From the NCBI GenBank assembly GCA_015472025.1, contig BNHL01000001.1, positions 558,001 to 622,000 on the forward strand: DNA of 64,000 bases, in the 5' to 3' direction. The DNA is from Cytophagales bacterium WSM2-2 (GTDB lineage: Bacteria > Bacteroidota > Bacteroidia > Cytophagales > Cyclobacteriaceae). The translations under genes were made by a program, and so were the position numbers. Positions 25,475 through 35,252 of the stretch are shown here, piece after piece (positions within the stretch are counted from its first letter, which is position 1; every line of letters starts with the position of its first letter). The notes under the pieces were generated by a model. It saw only the letters and a program-made list of their open reading frames with translations. It had not been told where the DNA came from and ran no database searches.

Positions 25475-25647
25475 AACCTACTGGTTTAATTGAATTTAAG
25501 TAGAATTTCGTTAACGACTCTTTAAATGTGAAGTTTCTTTCTGCCAACTACGGATACGACCGTCAGAACAGATATACGAGCCTATTAGTTGCCTGGATTT
25601 GTTAAGACAGGGGTAATTTTTAAAAATAACCTTGAACGAGGGAGGGA

Positions 25648-26442
25648 TCAGCCCTTAGTGGTTGTTCCGGCCATTTGCAGTGTTTCAACAGTGGGTTCTG
25701 GCTTGCCACCGCGAGGCTCAATAGTTACAGCAAAAACGGTGACTGTTTCCTTGAACATTTGCTTCATTTTGATCAACCCGCCTGTGTTGGCATCAAATAC
25801 ACCAGCATCAACCATCTTGCCATCGATCTCTGCCCACAACTGGTATTGCTTCTCTTGCGAGAGATCACGCATATTCTGGATACTGAGGTAAATCTCTTTC
25901 GTTTCCTTATTCCAGTAAACAGAAGCCAATGATTGAGGCGCATTAGGCGTTCCTTTCATTACTACTTTGGCAAAAGACGGGTTATTGATCACTTTGAGAT
26001 CATTCTCCATCTTATCAAGGCGGAAGTTCACGCGGTTATAGTCCTCCGCCACCTGGCGGTTTTGTGCAATCAATTCATTGAGCGCAACTTCAGAATTCTT
26101 CCATTTGCCACGATAATCAAAAGCGAGGTATCCGAAGCCAACAGCAAGAATGATCGAAGCTGCGGCCACATACTTCCATTGAATTAATGCGGAATTATTC
26201 ATTGCTACAACCCTGCCTTGCGGTTGAGCTGTCTGCATGACCTTTGCCTTGAGTGATGATGGAGGCGCAATGGCCATTTTTTGCAAAAGCACTTCTTGTG
26301 CAGCTTCAATTTTCGAAAGTTCTGCACGTAATTCAGGGTACTGAATTAAATTCTTTTCTACTTCTGCACGCTCAAAATCGGGTAACTCACCCAGTGCATA
26401 GGTTTCTAAAATTCCACTCGATATGTATTCCTGTATGTTCAA
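25648..26442 (-). CDS. Anti-sigma factor, RskA type
   Basis: A 264-residue membrane protein. The cytoplasmic N-terminal part (NIQEYISSGILETYALGELP, residues 2-75) is the sigma-binding region of zinc-free RskA-like anti-sigma factors; one helix (WKYVAAASIILAVGFGYLAF, about 89-108) spans the membrane; a coiled coil (about 115-150) and the RskA extracytoplasmic domain follow (LASVYWNKETKEIYLSIQNM, QYQLWAEIDGKMVDAGVFD, VTIEPRGGKPEPT). It holds the ECF sigma factor encoded just upstream at the membrane until a signal leads to proteolysis. The start overlaps the sigma stop by 4 bases, giving coupled translation. Confidence 0.9.
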   Translation of the reverse strand: MNIQEYISSGILETYALGELPDFERAEVEKNLIQYPELRAELSKIEAAQEVLLQKMAIAPPSSLKAKVMQTAQPQGRVVAMNNSALIQWKYVAAASIILAVGFGYLAFDYRGKWKNSEVALNELIAQNRQVAEDYNRVNFRLDKMENDLKVINNPSFAKVVMKGTPNAPQSLASVYWNKETKEIYLSIQNMRDLSQEKQYQLWAEIDGKMVDAGVFDANTGGLIKMKQMFKETVTVFAVTIEPRGGKPEPTVETLQMAGTTTKG

Positions 26443-27056
26443 TTTACTTTCAAAATCGTTCGAAGTTCAATTAATGCTAATCGGGTACGTGTTTTCACTG
26501 TTCCTAACGGAATATTGAATTCATCAGCCAGTTCTGACTGTGTAAAGCCTTTCAAATAAAGATGTTCTATTACGAACCGCTGTTCTTCGGGAAGCCGATC
26601 CAATGTTTCTTTCAAACCAATGGCATCGACTTGTAATTCCGATTGTTCCTGATTGTCAATTCTATTTACGAGAAGATCGAGGTCATCGGTTTTCTTTCCT
26701 TTGCTCATTTCTTTTGAGCGTGTCCGGTCGATGGCCAGATTTCGTGTCACATTCAGCATCCAGGTGAATAGCTTTCCCTTCGATGCATCGTAGGTTTCGA
26801 TCTTGTCCCAGATTTTCAGGAAAGCATCCTGCAGAACTTCCTGGGCAATGTCTTCGTCTTTGATCACGCGAAGCACAACACCATACAACGCTCCGGAATA
26901 ATTATCATAGAGATAATCCAGGAATGAACTGTCGCGAGCGCGAAGGCCGGCCAGCAATTCAGGTTCGTTGATATGTTCTCTCTTGGTTTTTATACTTGCA
27001 GGAATTGCAGGCAATATATTCAAAATGTTATGGATTGCAACGAATCGCATCTCCAC
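26439..27056 (-). CDS. ECF (sigma-70 family) RNA polymerase sigma factor, SigK-like
   Basis: A 205-residue group-4 sigma factor. Region 2 spans DYLYDNYSGALYGVVLRVIK, DEDIAQEVLQDAFLKIWDKI and FTWMLNVTRNLAIDRTRS; region 4 is LDRLPEEQRFVIEHLYLKG and FTQSELADEFNIPLGTVKTR. The N-terminus (MEMRFVAIHNILNILPAIP) is longer than usual and poorly conserved, so the true start could be downstream at a TTG. Partner and target genes: the RskA-like anti-sigma factor follows with 4 bases overlap; the regulon cannot be read from the window. It is preceded by the terminator of lpdA. Confidence 0.92.
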   Translation of the reverse strand: MEMRFVAIHNILNILPAIPASIKTKREHINEPELLAGLRARDSSFLDYLYDNYSGALYGVVLRVIKDEDIAQEVLQDAFLKIWDKIETYDASKGKLFTWMLNVTRNLAIDRTRSKEMSKGKKTDDLDLLVNRIDNQEQSELQVDAIGLKETLDRLPEEQRFVIEHLYLKGFTQSELADEFNIPLGTVKTRTRLALIELRTILKVN

Positions 27057-27098
27057 TCAAGGAATTCCAGAGTGCATCGATCGATGAAATTCCAAAAC

Positions 27099-27132
27099 AA
27101 AAAAACTCCGGTAATGAGCCGGAGTTTTTTTT
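27099..27132 (-). terminator. Intrinsic terminator after lpdA
   Basis: AAAAAACTCCGG and CCGGAGTTTTTT form a 12-bp perfect stem around TAATGAG, with A and T tracts on both sides (27099-27132). It lies 15 bases past the lpdA stop and separates lpdA from the sigma factor gene. Confidence 0.85.
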
Positions 27133-27147
27133 GAATCCTTCTTTGAA

Positions 27148-28539
27148 TTACAAATGGATCACCTCACCATAAGCTGCTGCTGCTGCTTCCATAATCGCTT
27201 CGCTCATGGTCGGGTGTGGATGAACTGACTTGATGATTTCGTGACCAGTGGTTTCAAGTTTTCGGGCTGCCACTACTTCTGCAATCATTTCGGTTACATT
27301 GGCACCGATGAAGTGTGCTCCCAACCATTCTCCATACTTGGCATCAAAAATAACTTTGACGAAACCGTCAGGGGCTCCGGCTGCTTTCGCTTTACCTGAA
27401 GCTGTGAACGGAAACTTACCGACTTTAATTTGATAACCTGCCTTCTTTGCAGCTTCTTCGGTGTAACCAACTGATGCAATTTCAGGAGAGCAATAGGTGC
27501 AACCCGGCACATTATTATAATTGAGCGGCTCAGGGTTCTGACCAGCGATTTTTTCTACACAAATAATTCCTTCAGCAGAAGCCACGTGTGCAAGTGCAGG
27601 CCCTGAAGTGATATCTCCAATAGCGTAAACACCAGGAACGTTCGTTTTATAGAATTGGTCTACGATCACTTTTCCTTTCTCTGTCTTCACTCCCGTTTCT
27701 TCCAGCCCGATACCTTCGAGATTAGTCGCAATGCCGACAGCTGAAAGAACAATATCGGATTCAATTTTGATTTCACCAGTAGGAGTTTTAACCGTTGCTA
27801 TGCAACCTTTCCCTTTGGTATCCACGGCAGTAACTTCCGAGTTCGTATAAATAGTTATGCCTGTCTTCTTGAAAGATTTTTCCAACTGCTTTGAAACTTC
27901 TTCATCCTCCACCGGTACGATGCGCGGAAGGAATTCCACGATAGTGACTTCGGCTCCCATCGTGTTGTAGAAGTAAGCAAACTCAACTCCAATAGCGCCC
28001 GATCCCACAACTAATAATTTCTTGGGACGCTCCGGAAGTACCATCGCCTCGCGATAGCCAATGATTTTCTTACCATCGATTTTCAGGGCAGGAAGTTCGC
28101 GTGAGCGTGCTCCCGTTGCCAGAATAATGTTTTTCGCATCGTAGGTCGTCTTTTTTCCTTCTGCGTCAGTGACTTCAACCTTGTTGCCTTTTTTCAAAAC
28201 ACCATTACCTGCAATGTGTTCTATTTTATTTTTCTTGAACAGGAATTGAATTCCTTTACTCATGCCATTGGCAACATCACGGCTGCGCTTCACAACTCCC
28301 GCAAAATCAACGGAGGCGTCCTTTACATCGATACCATAGTCTTTGGCATGCTGGATATATTCAAATACGTTAGCACTCTTGAGCAATGCCTTCGTGGGAA
28401 TGCAACCCCAGTTGAGACAGATGCCTCCGAGTTCAGCTTTTTCAACCACCCCCACTTTCATTCCCAACTGTGACGCGCGAATTGCTGCCACATAACCACC
28501 GGGTCCGGAGCCGATAACGATCAGATCAAAGTTTGCCAT
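27148..28539 (-). CDS. lpdA: Dihydrolipoyl dehydrogenase (E3)
   Basis: A 463-residue flavoprotein disulfide reductase that reoxidises dihydrolipoamide in 2-oxoacid dehydrogenase and glycine-cleavage complexes. FAD site VIGSGPGGYVAAIRA, redox-active Cys pair GGICLNWGCIPTKALL, NAD site VVGSGAIGVEFAYF, and the C-terminal catalytic His/Glu in HPHPTMSEAIMEAA. The ATG at 28539 (MANFDLIVIG) was chosen; the open frame goes 15 codons further up but this adds only a non-conserved stretch. No E1 or E2 gene is adjacent, so it is a stand-alone E3 for several complexes. Confidence 0.95.
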   Translation of the reverse strand: MANFDLIVIGSGPGGYVAAIRASQLGMKVGVVEKAELGGICLNWGCIPTKALLKSANVFEYIQHAKDYGIDVKDASVDFAGVVKRSRDVANGMSKGIQFLFKKNKIEHIAGNGVLKKGNKVEVTDAEGKKTTYDAKNIILATGARSRELPALKIDGKKIIGYREAMVLPERPKKLLVVGSGAIGVEFAYFYNTMGAEVTIVEFLPRIVPVEDEEVSKQLEKSFKKTGITIYTNSEVTAVDTKGKGCIATVKTPTGEIKIESDIVLSAVGIATNLEGIGLEETGVKTEKGKVIVDQFYKTNVPGVYAIGDITSGPALAHVASAEGIICVEKIAGQNPEPLNYNNVPGCTYCSPEIASVGYTEEAAKKAGYQIKVGKFPFTASGKAKAAGAPDGFVKVIFDAKYGEWLGAHFIGANVTEMIAEVVAARKLETTGHEIIKSVHPHPTMSEAIMEAAAAAYGEVIHL

Positions 28540-28732
28540 AAGTATCTTCTTTAAATTTTTATAGTCCCTAAAAAGCGGTGCCAAATTAACCCAAATTATT
28601 GGATGCCAAAAAAAGATTAGTTTAGCGCAATATTGTTTGTCATAACCATGAATTTGAAAGATTCCATTCGGTTATTCGACCGATATCTAATCGGAATAAC
28701 TGTCTCCTTCAAATCAACGGTGGACAAATCAA

Positions 28733-28769
28733 TTTTGAAGTACACGTACCATTCATTCAACTATTTTTG
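28733..28769 (+). promoter_or_regulatory. Weak candidate promoter of fabG
   Basis: A good -7 element TATTTTTG (28762-28769) 37 bases before the fabG start; the nearest TTTG (28734-28737) is 24 bases upstream, slightly farther than usual. The rest of the 267-base divergent gap to lpdA shows nothing else I can name. Confidence 0.3.
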
Positions 28770-28806
28770 CAATAAATTTTGTTCCTTGATTTAGAAATAT
28801 AACCTC

Positions 28807-29553
28807 ATGAAACTTTTACAAAATAAAACTGCACTCATTACCGGAGCCTCTAAAGGAATAGGCCGAAGTATCGCCATCAAGTTTGCCGAGCAAGGCGCAA
28901 ATGTTGCCTTCACTTACTTGTCAAGTGTCGAGCAGGGCCAGGCACTGGAGAATGAACTGAAATCAAAAGGTGTGAAAGCAAAAGGCTTCCGCTCTGATGC
29001 TTCTGATTTTGGGCAGGCGGATAAACTAATTAACGATGTCGTTGCAGAGTTTGGTGCTTTAGATATTTTGATCAACAACGCTGGTATTACCATGGACAAT
29101 CTCCTGCTTCGTATGACTGAAGAAGCCTGGGACAAGATCATCAATGTCAATCTTAAGTCGTGCTTCAATACTGTAAAAGCTGCTACCAAGCCGATGATGA
29201 AGCAAAAAGGCGGCTCTATCATTAATATGACCTCGGTGGTAGGATTAAAAGGAAATGCTGGACAGGCTAATTATGCGGCATCGAAAGCCGGCATTATAGG
29301 TTTTACCAAGTCTGTTGCCCTCGAACTTGGTTCAAGGGGGATACGCTCGAATGCTATTGCGCCAGGGTTCATCGAAACGGAGATGACAGGCAAACTCGAT
29401 GAAAAGGTGGTTCAAAGCTGGCGCGAAGCGATTCCGTTGAAACGCGGTGGCAGACCTGAAGATGTGGCCGATGCGTGTATCTTTTTGGCCTCAGACATGT
29501 CTTCCTACATCACCGGGCAAGTGATCCAGGTAGATGGCGGGATGTTAACCTGA
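28807..29553 (+). CDS. fabG: 3-oxoacyl-ACP reductase
   Basis: A 248-residue short-chain dehydrogenase. NADPH site TGASKGIGRSIA, NNAG at about residue 89, catalytic Ser in MTSVVGLKGN, Tyr and Lys in YAASKAG, and the FabG-type end YITGQVIQVDGGM. It reduces 3-oxoacyl-ACP in fatty acid elongation. No other fab gene is next to it. The downstream TPR gene starts 55 bases later and may be cotranscribed. Confidence 0.93.
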   Translation: MKLLQNKTALITGASKGIGRSIAIKFAEQGANVAFTYLSSVEQGQALENELKSKGVKAKGFRSDASDFGQADKLINDVVAEFGALDILINNAGITMDNLLLRMTEEAWDKIINVNLKSCFNTVKAATKPMMKQKGGSIINMTSVVGLKGNAGQANYAASKAGIIGFTKSVALELGSRGIRSNAIAPGFIETEMTGKLDEKVVQSWREAIPLKRGGRPEDVADACIFLASDMSSYITGQVIQVDGGMLT

Positions 29554-29608
29554 CATTCTGTTCAATCTTTACGTTTTTTTTGTACTTTAGGAATGGGTGT
29601 TTTCAGCT

Positions 29609-31237
29609 ATGCGCGTAAAGTTTTTTCTTTTGTTTCTGTTGACAGGGGAAGCGATCAGTTGCTTCGCACAGAATCCCAAAGCTGACAGTCTGAAGAATGA
29701 ATTAGCAAGGCACCCGGAGCAGGATACGGTTCGGGCGAATATTCTTAATGCCCTCGCGTTCGAAAAGCATTTCAGCGACCCTGAGGCTTCCTTTCAATAT
29801 GCTGCGGATGCGCGTGATCTCTCAAAGCAATTGAATTATCCAAAAGGAACTGCGCTAGCCTACCGGCATTCGGGTCTTGCTTTGTGGACGCAGGCAAATT
29901 TGTCCTATGCTCTTGAGTTTTTCCTCAGGGGGCTTAAGATCGCAGACTCTCTCAACTACGTCCAGATTCAAGCAGATATTACTGGCAATATCGGGCTGGT
30001 ATATTCCGGGTTGGGTAACTATGCCAAAGCGTTGGAATATTATGAGACTTCACTCACCAAGCAGCGGTTATTAAAAAACAGGAAGCGCGAAATCGTTATG
30101 CTCAACAATGTAGGTGACTGCTATTTTCATCTCAATCAATATAATAGAGCACTGGATACATATCGGATGTCGTTGACGTTGGGAACGCCAATTGATTTTT
30201 TGATGGAGACCAACAACCGCAATATCGGCAACGTGTTCGAAACGATGGGCAAGCTCGACAGTGCCATGCGTCATTACATCACTTCTCAAAAACTCAGTGA
30301 CCGCTTCAACGAAGGAAGAGAGAAGGCCCTGATCCGGATTTCAATGGCTTCTATTTTCCTGAAGCAACGAAAATACCAGCAAGCTGAGAACCTTGCTCAA
30401 ATTGCCCTTCTGATTGCCCAGACCGGAAATTTCCGAGCCCAAATGAAAGACGCCTACGCTGTTCTGTCCGAAATAGCCAAAGTCCAGGGGCAATACAAGT
30501 CAGGGCTTGAGTACTTGAAGAAATCCATTTCTTACCGGGACAGTATTCAAAATTCCGTGGAAGCTTCACGTATTGCATCCCTCCAGCTTGAGCACGAGAT
30601 GTTGAGAAAAAAACTGGAGATCGATGGCCTCAAAAAAGATTCACAACTCCAGGACGAAGAGTTGAAACAAAAAAATATCTGGTTAGTCTCCATAGGCGTT
30701 GGGTTTCTGCTGATCGGTGTATTTTCCTTTTACGCCTACACCAACTACCGCGCTCAGAAAGTGCTGAACGTTCAGTTAGCTGAACTTAATGTGGAAATTA
30801 ATCAGCAGCAATCCGAACTGACTCAACAGCGTGACAAAGTGATAAAGCTGAACGAGGAAATACAATTGCAGCAAGAGGAGGTAATACTGCAGCGCGATAT
30901 TCTGACAGCAAAAAATGCAGACATCGAAAGCCTCCATCAAAAAGTACGAGAAACTAACTCAAACCTGGAAGCCATAGTTGCGCTGAGAACAGAAGCGCTT
31001 TCAGAACAGAACAGGCGACTCGAAGAGTACGCCTACATCAATGCACACAAGCTTCGCGCCCCGGTAGCCAGCATCATGGGCATTGTAAGCCTGCTGCAAA
31101 AAGAAGGTGCTGACCGAGACAAAGACATGATGGTTGGCTTTCTGAAAAACTCATCTGCGGAACTCGATCAGGTGATTCGCACGATCAGTGATACGTTGAA
31201 TCATGGTCTGAACGCATTCCCTGAAGTGAAGAAATAA
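29609..31237 (+). CDS. TPR membrane protein with lone histidine-kinase dimerisation domain (1)
   Basis: A 542-residue protein from the ATG at 29609 (a GTG four codons upstream is also possible). Order: signal peptide ending SCFAQ; about six TPR units (30-330); membrane helix (LVSIGVGFLLIGVFSFYAY, about 355); a long coiled coil with Gln-rich heptads; then a HisKA-like helix pair with YINAHKLRAPVASIMG carrying the would-be phosphorylated His. The protein stops about 60 residues later, so there is no HATPase domain. The residue after His is Lys instead of Glu or Asp. It may be phosphorylated in trans or act as a dimerising scaffold. It resembles the protein at 33531 throughout. Confidence 0.8.
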   Translation: MRVKFFLLFLLTGEAISCFAQNPKADSLKNELARHPEQDTVRANILNALAFEKHFSDPEASFQYAADARDLSKQLNYPKGTALAYRHSGLALWTQANLSYALEFFLRGLKIADSLNYVQIQADITGNIGLVYSGLGNYAKALEYYETSLTKQRLLKNRKREIVMLNNVGDCYFHLNQYNRALDTYRMSLTLGTPIDFLMETNNRNIGNVFETMGKLDSAMRHYITSQKLSDRFNEGREKALIRISMASIFLKQRKYQQAENLAQIALLIAQTGNFRAQMKDAYAVLSEIAKVQGQYKSGLEYLKKSISYRDSIQNSVEASRIASLQLEHEMLRKKLEIDGLKKDSQLQDEELKQKNIWLVSIGVGFLLIGVFSFYAYTNYRAQKVLNVQLAELNVEINQQQSELTQQRDKVIKLNEEIQLQQEEVILQRDILTAKNADIESLHQKVRETNSNLEAIVALRTEALSEQNRRLEEYAYINAHKLRAPVASIMGIVSLLQKEGADRDKDMMVGFLKNSSAELDQVIRTISDTLNHGLNAFPEVKK

Positions 31238-31248
31238 TTTTCAATTCT

Positions 31249-31689
31249 ATGATAAGTGAAATAGAGAGGATTACCGAGTTGCTCAAAAAATCCTTTGAAG
31301 GAGAAGCCTGGCACGGCCCTTCGGTTAGTGAAGCCATCAAGGACATCTCCGAACAGAAGGCTCTGCAAAAGCCAATGCATTCGCATTCCATAGCCGGGTT
31401 AGTCCTGCATATGGCATCCTGGCGAAATTTTGTCACCAAAAAACTGGCAGGGGATCAAACCCATGATGTTTCTGAACAGGAGAACTTCCCTGCCCCTACT
31501 AATTGGGCCTCTGCAATAAGTCAATTGAACGAAAGTCAAAAAGCACTCATAGCTGCATTGAAAGAATTTCCAGAAGAAAAGCTTACAGCTGTAGTTCCCA
31601 CGCGGAAATATGATTTTTACACCTTATTGCATGGAATAATTCAACACGATCTTTACCACACGGGTCAAATAATGATTCTCAAAAAATAG
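31249..31689 (+). CDS. DinB-family protein
   Basis: A 146-residue four-helix-bundle protein of the DinB/YfiT type: EIERITELLKKSFEGEAWHG at the start, HSIAGLVLHMASWRNFV with the first metal-binding His, and the typical C-terminal HGIIQHDLYHTGQIMILKK with HxxxH. Members are metal-dependent hydrolases or thiol transferases (bacillithiol- or mycothiol-related); the substrate is not known here. It lies 11 bases after the first lone-DHp gene and before the soluble kinase gene on the same strand. Confidence 0.85.
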   Translation: MISEIERITELLKKSFEGEAWHGPSVSEAIKDISEQKALQKPMHSHSIAGLVLHMASWRNFVTKKLAGDQTHDVSEQENFPAPTNWASAISQLNESQKALIAALKEFPEEKLTAVVPTRKYDFYTLLHGIIQHDLYHTGQIMILKK

Positions 31690-31734
31690 TCTTTCTACAA
31701 ACTACCGCAATTCTTATCTTCGCATGCCTTACCT

Positions 31735-33492
31735 ATGACAGTGATTTCCCTGATGAGCGAAGTGATCTCGATCGAAGACATCGACCGTATGACACAAAAT
31801 GCGTACGAGATGCGGATGAAAGATCTGCATCTGAGCATCGTTCTAGCTGAACAGGCATTACAGAAAAGCAGTGAGTTAAAATATGCTACCGGGGAAGCCA
31901 AGCTTAAAAATCATCTTTCGCTTTATCATTTCATTCGTTGTGATTTTGAAAAATCACTCAACTACGCTAACGAAGCGCTGACATTTTATGAAAGCACTGG
32001 CGATCTTAATGGTGTAGCTGCCGCCAAGTATAACATTGGAAGTTCATATTACCGTACAGAAAATTTCTCAGAAGGTCTCATCCATATGTTTCAGGCTCTG
32101 AAAATATTTGAGCACCTCCAGGACCATTCCAACCAGGCAAGAGTTTTGAAATCGATTGGTACGATCTACGAATATTTCCAGGATTATGCCTACGCTGAAA
32201 GTTCCTATCAAAAGTGTATTGAGGTAAGTCGAAAAATTGAAGACCTGAATTCCGAGTCGAATGCCTATAATCCATTGTCAGGTCTGTACCTCAAGCAGGG
32301 TAAAATTGAAATGGCTGCAGGCCTGATCGATAAATCCATTGCGATGAAGAAACGGACCGGTGACAGGCGCGGTCTGGCTTTCGCTATCTATGGCCGGGGG
32401 AAAGTTTTAGTCAAGCAAAAAAATTACCAGCTCGCCGAGCGCGATTACCTCGAATGCCTTTCCATGCACGAAGAATCCGGAGACCAACTTGGATTATGTA
32501 TGGTCTGCAATAAACTCGGGCAGCTTTACATGGAGTCCAAAGACTACCAACAGTCTCGCGAATATTTTCGCATTGCCCTGGAGCAATCGAAAAGACTCAA
32601 AATCACGATCATCACGATCAAAACGTACTACCAGCTTTATCTTCTGGCCAAACAAGAAGGAAACACAGCGGAAGCGTTTAGTCACCTCGAAAAATACATC
32701 CAGTTGAAAGAGTCTGTTATCGGCACACAGACGTTACACGTCATCAAGAGCTACGAGGAAAAAGCAAAAATTGAAGCTCTTGAAACGGAAGCACGCATAC
32801 AAAATGAGAAACGGGAAATCATTGAGAATAAAAATGCGGAATTGGATTCGTTCTTCTACCGCGTTTCTCATGATCTGAAAGGGCCCATTGCTTCGTTGAT
32901 GGGGCTGCATATGCTCGTCAAAAATGAAATTAAGGATACGGATGCACTGCGTTACTTTGAAATGTACCATACGCAGACCAACCGCATCAACAACATTGTG
33001 ATGGGGCTCATCGGGCTCACGCAGATGAAACACCTGCAGGACACCAAGGTGACTATTGATTTTGCTACACTGGTTGACGAGTGTATCGCTTCTTACACGC
33101 ATTTCGAAAATTTCAAGCAGATCAAGTTTATCAAGGACATTGATCGCAATCTGAACTATTTTTCAGAATGGGCGATCATAAATACTATTTTACAAAACCT
33201 GATCGAAAACGCAATTAAGTATTCTAAACCCAACGAGCCATATATCCGGATTTCGATTCACCAGGAAGGAGATTTTATACGCCTCGAAGTCGAAGACAAT
33301 GGCATGGGGATAGACGATGCTCACCAGGCCAAAATATTTGACATGTTCTACAGGGCCAGTGAACGAACCAAGGGCTCCTCTGGACTTGGGCTGTATATTT
33401 TAAAGCGCGCAGTAGAGCGTCTTAATGCTACCATCGAACTCAAAAGCAAATTGAACAAAGGGTCAACTTTCGCAGTGATACTTCCCAACTAG
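31735..33492 (+). CDS. Soluble TPR histidine kinase
   Basis: A 585-residue kinase without signal peptide or membrane helix. Residues about 10-330 are TPR units (ANEALTFYESTGDLNGVAAA, AESSYQKCIEVSRKIEDL, SREYFRIALEQSKRL); a coiled coil leads to the HisKA domain with FFYRVSHDLKGPIASLMG, then the HATPase domain with NLIENAIKYS, DNGMGI, FDMFYRAS and GSSGLGLYI. All boxes for autophosphorylation are present. No receiver domain or response regulator gene is nearby. It stands between two membrane TPR proteins that have only the dimerisation domain, so it is a candidate kinase for them. Confidence 0.9.
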   Translation: MTVISLMSEVISIEDIDRMTQNAYEMRMKDLHLSIVLAEQALQKSSELKYATGEAKLKNHLSLYHFIRCDFEKSLNYANEALTFYESTGDLNGVAAAKYNIGSSYYRTENFSEGLIHMFQALKIFEHLQDHSNQARVLKSIGTIYEYFQDYAYAESSYQKCIEVSRKIEDLNSESNAYNPLSGLYLKQGKIEMAAGLIDKSIAMKKRTGDRRGLAFAIYGRGKVLVKQKNYQLAERDYLECLSMHEESGDQLGLCMVCNKLGQLYMESKDYQQSREYFRIALEQSKRLKITIITIKTYYQLYLLAKQEGNTAEAFSHLEKYIQLKESVIGTQTLHVIKSYEEKAKIEALETEARIQNEKREIIENKNAELDSFFYRVSHDLKGPIASLMGLHMLVKNEIKDTDALRYFEMYHTQTNRINNIVMGLIGLTQMKHLQDTKVTIDFATLVDECIASYTHFENFKQIKFIKDIDRNLNYFSEWAIINTILQNLIENAIKYSKPNEPYIRISIHQEGDFIRLEVEDNGMGIDDAHQAKIFDMFYRASERTKGSSGLGLYILKRAVERLNATIELKSKLNKGSTFAVILPN

Positions 33493-33530
33493 ATTCTTTC
33501 TTTTATCCTTGCAATTGTCCAAATTAGCAA

Positions 33531-35210
33531 ATGCACTTTTCATACTTTTTCTCAAGATGGGGTAAAGTGTTTTTACTGTTCCTGGCATCAGGTATGGAAG
33601 GGCATCTAAGCGCGCAGATCAAAACTTCCTCGCTCGATAGCCTATTAATTTTTCTGAAGAACCATCCGGAGCACGACACTACGCACGTGCAGATATTAAA
33701 CAGGATGGCATATCTGAATTATTATTCAGACCCATTGGCAACTTTCAAATACGGCTGGGAGGCCAAACGGATATCCGATAGCATTCATTTTAGCAAGGGG
33801 CAGGCTGAAGCTAACCGGCAGATCGGGTTGTCATATTGGGAGCAGGGAAATATTCCCAATGCGCTCAACTATTATCTCATCGGGTTGCGCATAGCCGAAG
33901 CCGGTGGGTTTAAGCAAATCGAAGCCGATATCACCGGCAATATCGGCACAGCTTACAACAACATGGGCAATCCGAAAGAGGCGATGAATTTTCTCAATCG
34001 TGCATTGGCGATGCAACAACAATTGAATAATAAATTGAGAGAGTCAGCTGTATTAAACAATATTGGGGACTCCTATGTACGACTCCATGAATACGACAAA
34101 GCATTCAATGCCTATTTAACAGGATACCGGTACAGCGTCAGGAATGATTTCAAACTCGGGGCAACAACCAATCTCAGAAATTTAGGAAATGTGCTGGAGC
34201 TCAAAGGGAAATACGATTCAGCACTCATCAACTATTACAAAAGCATTATGCTTTCTTCCGAAATCCATGACTTTAGGGGATTTGTTCTATCGCATAAATC
34301 GATTGCGTCTGTTTATTTAAAGACAAGGAAAATAGCACAGGCAAAGGAGCACGTGGAGATTGCTTTACAAGTAGCCCTGAAGGCCAAGCAGCGTGCCAAT
34401 ATCCGCGACTTGTACGAATTGATGTACCAGATCAGCGAAGCATCCAATGATGACAAAAGATCATTTGACTATTTCAAATTGTTCACAGCCTACAAAGACA
34501 GTGTTCAGGATTTGAAAGTAGTTTCAGCGGTGGCAAGTCAACGTCTTCAATTTGAAACAGACAAAAAGCAATCCGAAATCGAGCTCTTGAAAAAAGACCG
34601 CAAGATTCAATCGGAACGGATTTCAAACAAAAATTACCAATTGGTCTTTGGAGTTACACTTTCCATGCTTGTCATTCTTTTTCTCGGATTAAGCTTACGT
34701 GGTTATCGAAATGTGAAAGTAAAGAACTCGGAATTGAACGAGAAAAATAATGAAGTGTATGAGCAGCACCTGGCCCTTTCCACTCACCGTGACGAAATGC
34801 TATCGCTGAACGAAGAACTTCAATCACAACGCGAAGAAATGATGGCCCAGCGTGATGCTATGGCTGAAAAAAATCAGGAGATCGAAAGTATCAATCAGAA
34901 GATCACAAAGGTGAATGAAAACCTGGAGCACCTGGTTGCCCTGCGTACAAATACACTAGAAGCACAAAACCGCAAACTTGCAGACTATGCATTTCTCAAT
35001 GCTCACAAATTGAGGGCTCCTTTGGCGAGGATCATGGGGCTTGCCAACCTTTTGAAAATGAAGAATGATCCAAAAGAAAAGGTCGTGATCATGACGCACC
35101 TGGTCAACTCGACTGAAGAATTGGACATGGTTGTCAATGAATTAACCGGCTCATTACAAAGAGAACTCAATAGTCAAAAGAGAACTGACAAAAATACCGT
35201 GAAGCACTAA
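33531..35210 (+). CDS. TPR membrane protein with lone histidine-kinase dimerisation domain (2)
   Basis: A 559-residue paralogue of the protein at 29609: N-terminal hydrophobic signal (VFLLFLASGMEG region), six or so TPR units (ANRQIGLSYWEQGNIPNALN, EADITGNIGTAYNNMG), a membrane helix (LVFGVTLSMLVILFLGLSL, about 375), a coiled coil with REEMMAQRDAMAEKNQEIES, and a HisKA-like pair with FLNAHKLRAPLARIMGLANL. It ends about 65 residues after the His, so the ATPase domain is missing here too. The shared HKLRAP box and the shared loss argue for function rather than random truncation. It is the last gene of the cluster. Confidence 0.8.
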   Translation: MHFSYFFSRWGKVFLLFLASGMEGHLSAQIKTSSLDSLLIFLKNHPEHDTTHVQILNRMAYLNYYSDPLATFKYGWEAKRISDSIHFSKGQAEANRQIGLSYWEQGNIPNALNYYLIGLRIAEAGGFKQIEADITGNIGTAYNNMGNPKEAMNFLNRALAMQQQLNNKLRESAVLNNIGDSYVRLHEYDKAFNAYLTGYRYSVRNDFKLGATTNLRNLGNVLELKGKYDSALINYYKSIMLSSEIHDFRGFVLSHKSIASVYLKTRKIAQAKEHVEIALQVALKAKQRANIRDLYELMYQISEASNDDKRSFDYFKLFTAYKDSVQDLKVVSAVASQRLQFETDKKQSEIELLKKDRKIQSERISNKNYQLVFGVTLSMLVILFLGLSLRGYRNVKVKNSELNEKNNEVYEQHLALSTHRDEMLSLNEELQSQREEMMAQRDAMAEKNQEIESINQKITKVNENLEHLVALRTNTLEAQNRKLADYAFLNAHKLRAPLARIMGLANLLKMKNDPKEKVVIMTHLVNSTEELDMVVNELTGSLQRELNSQKRTDKNTVKH

Positions 35211-35252
35211 CGGTCGTCAGTATTGATCTTTTAACATTTTTTTATCAAAAGG

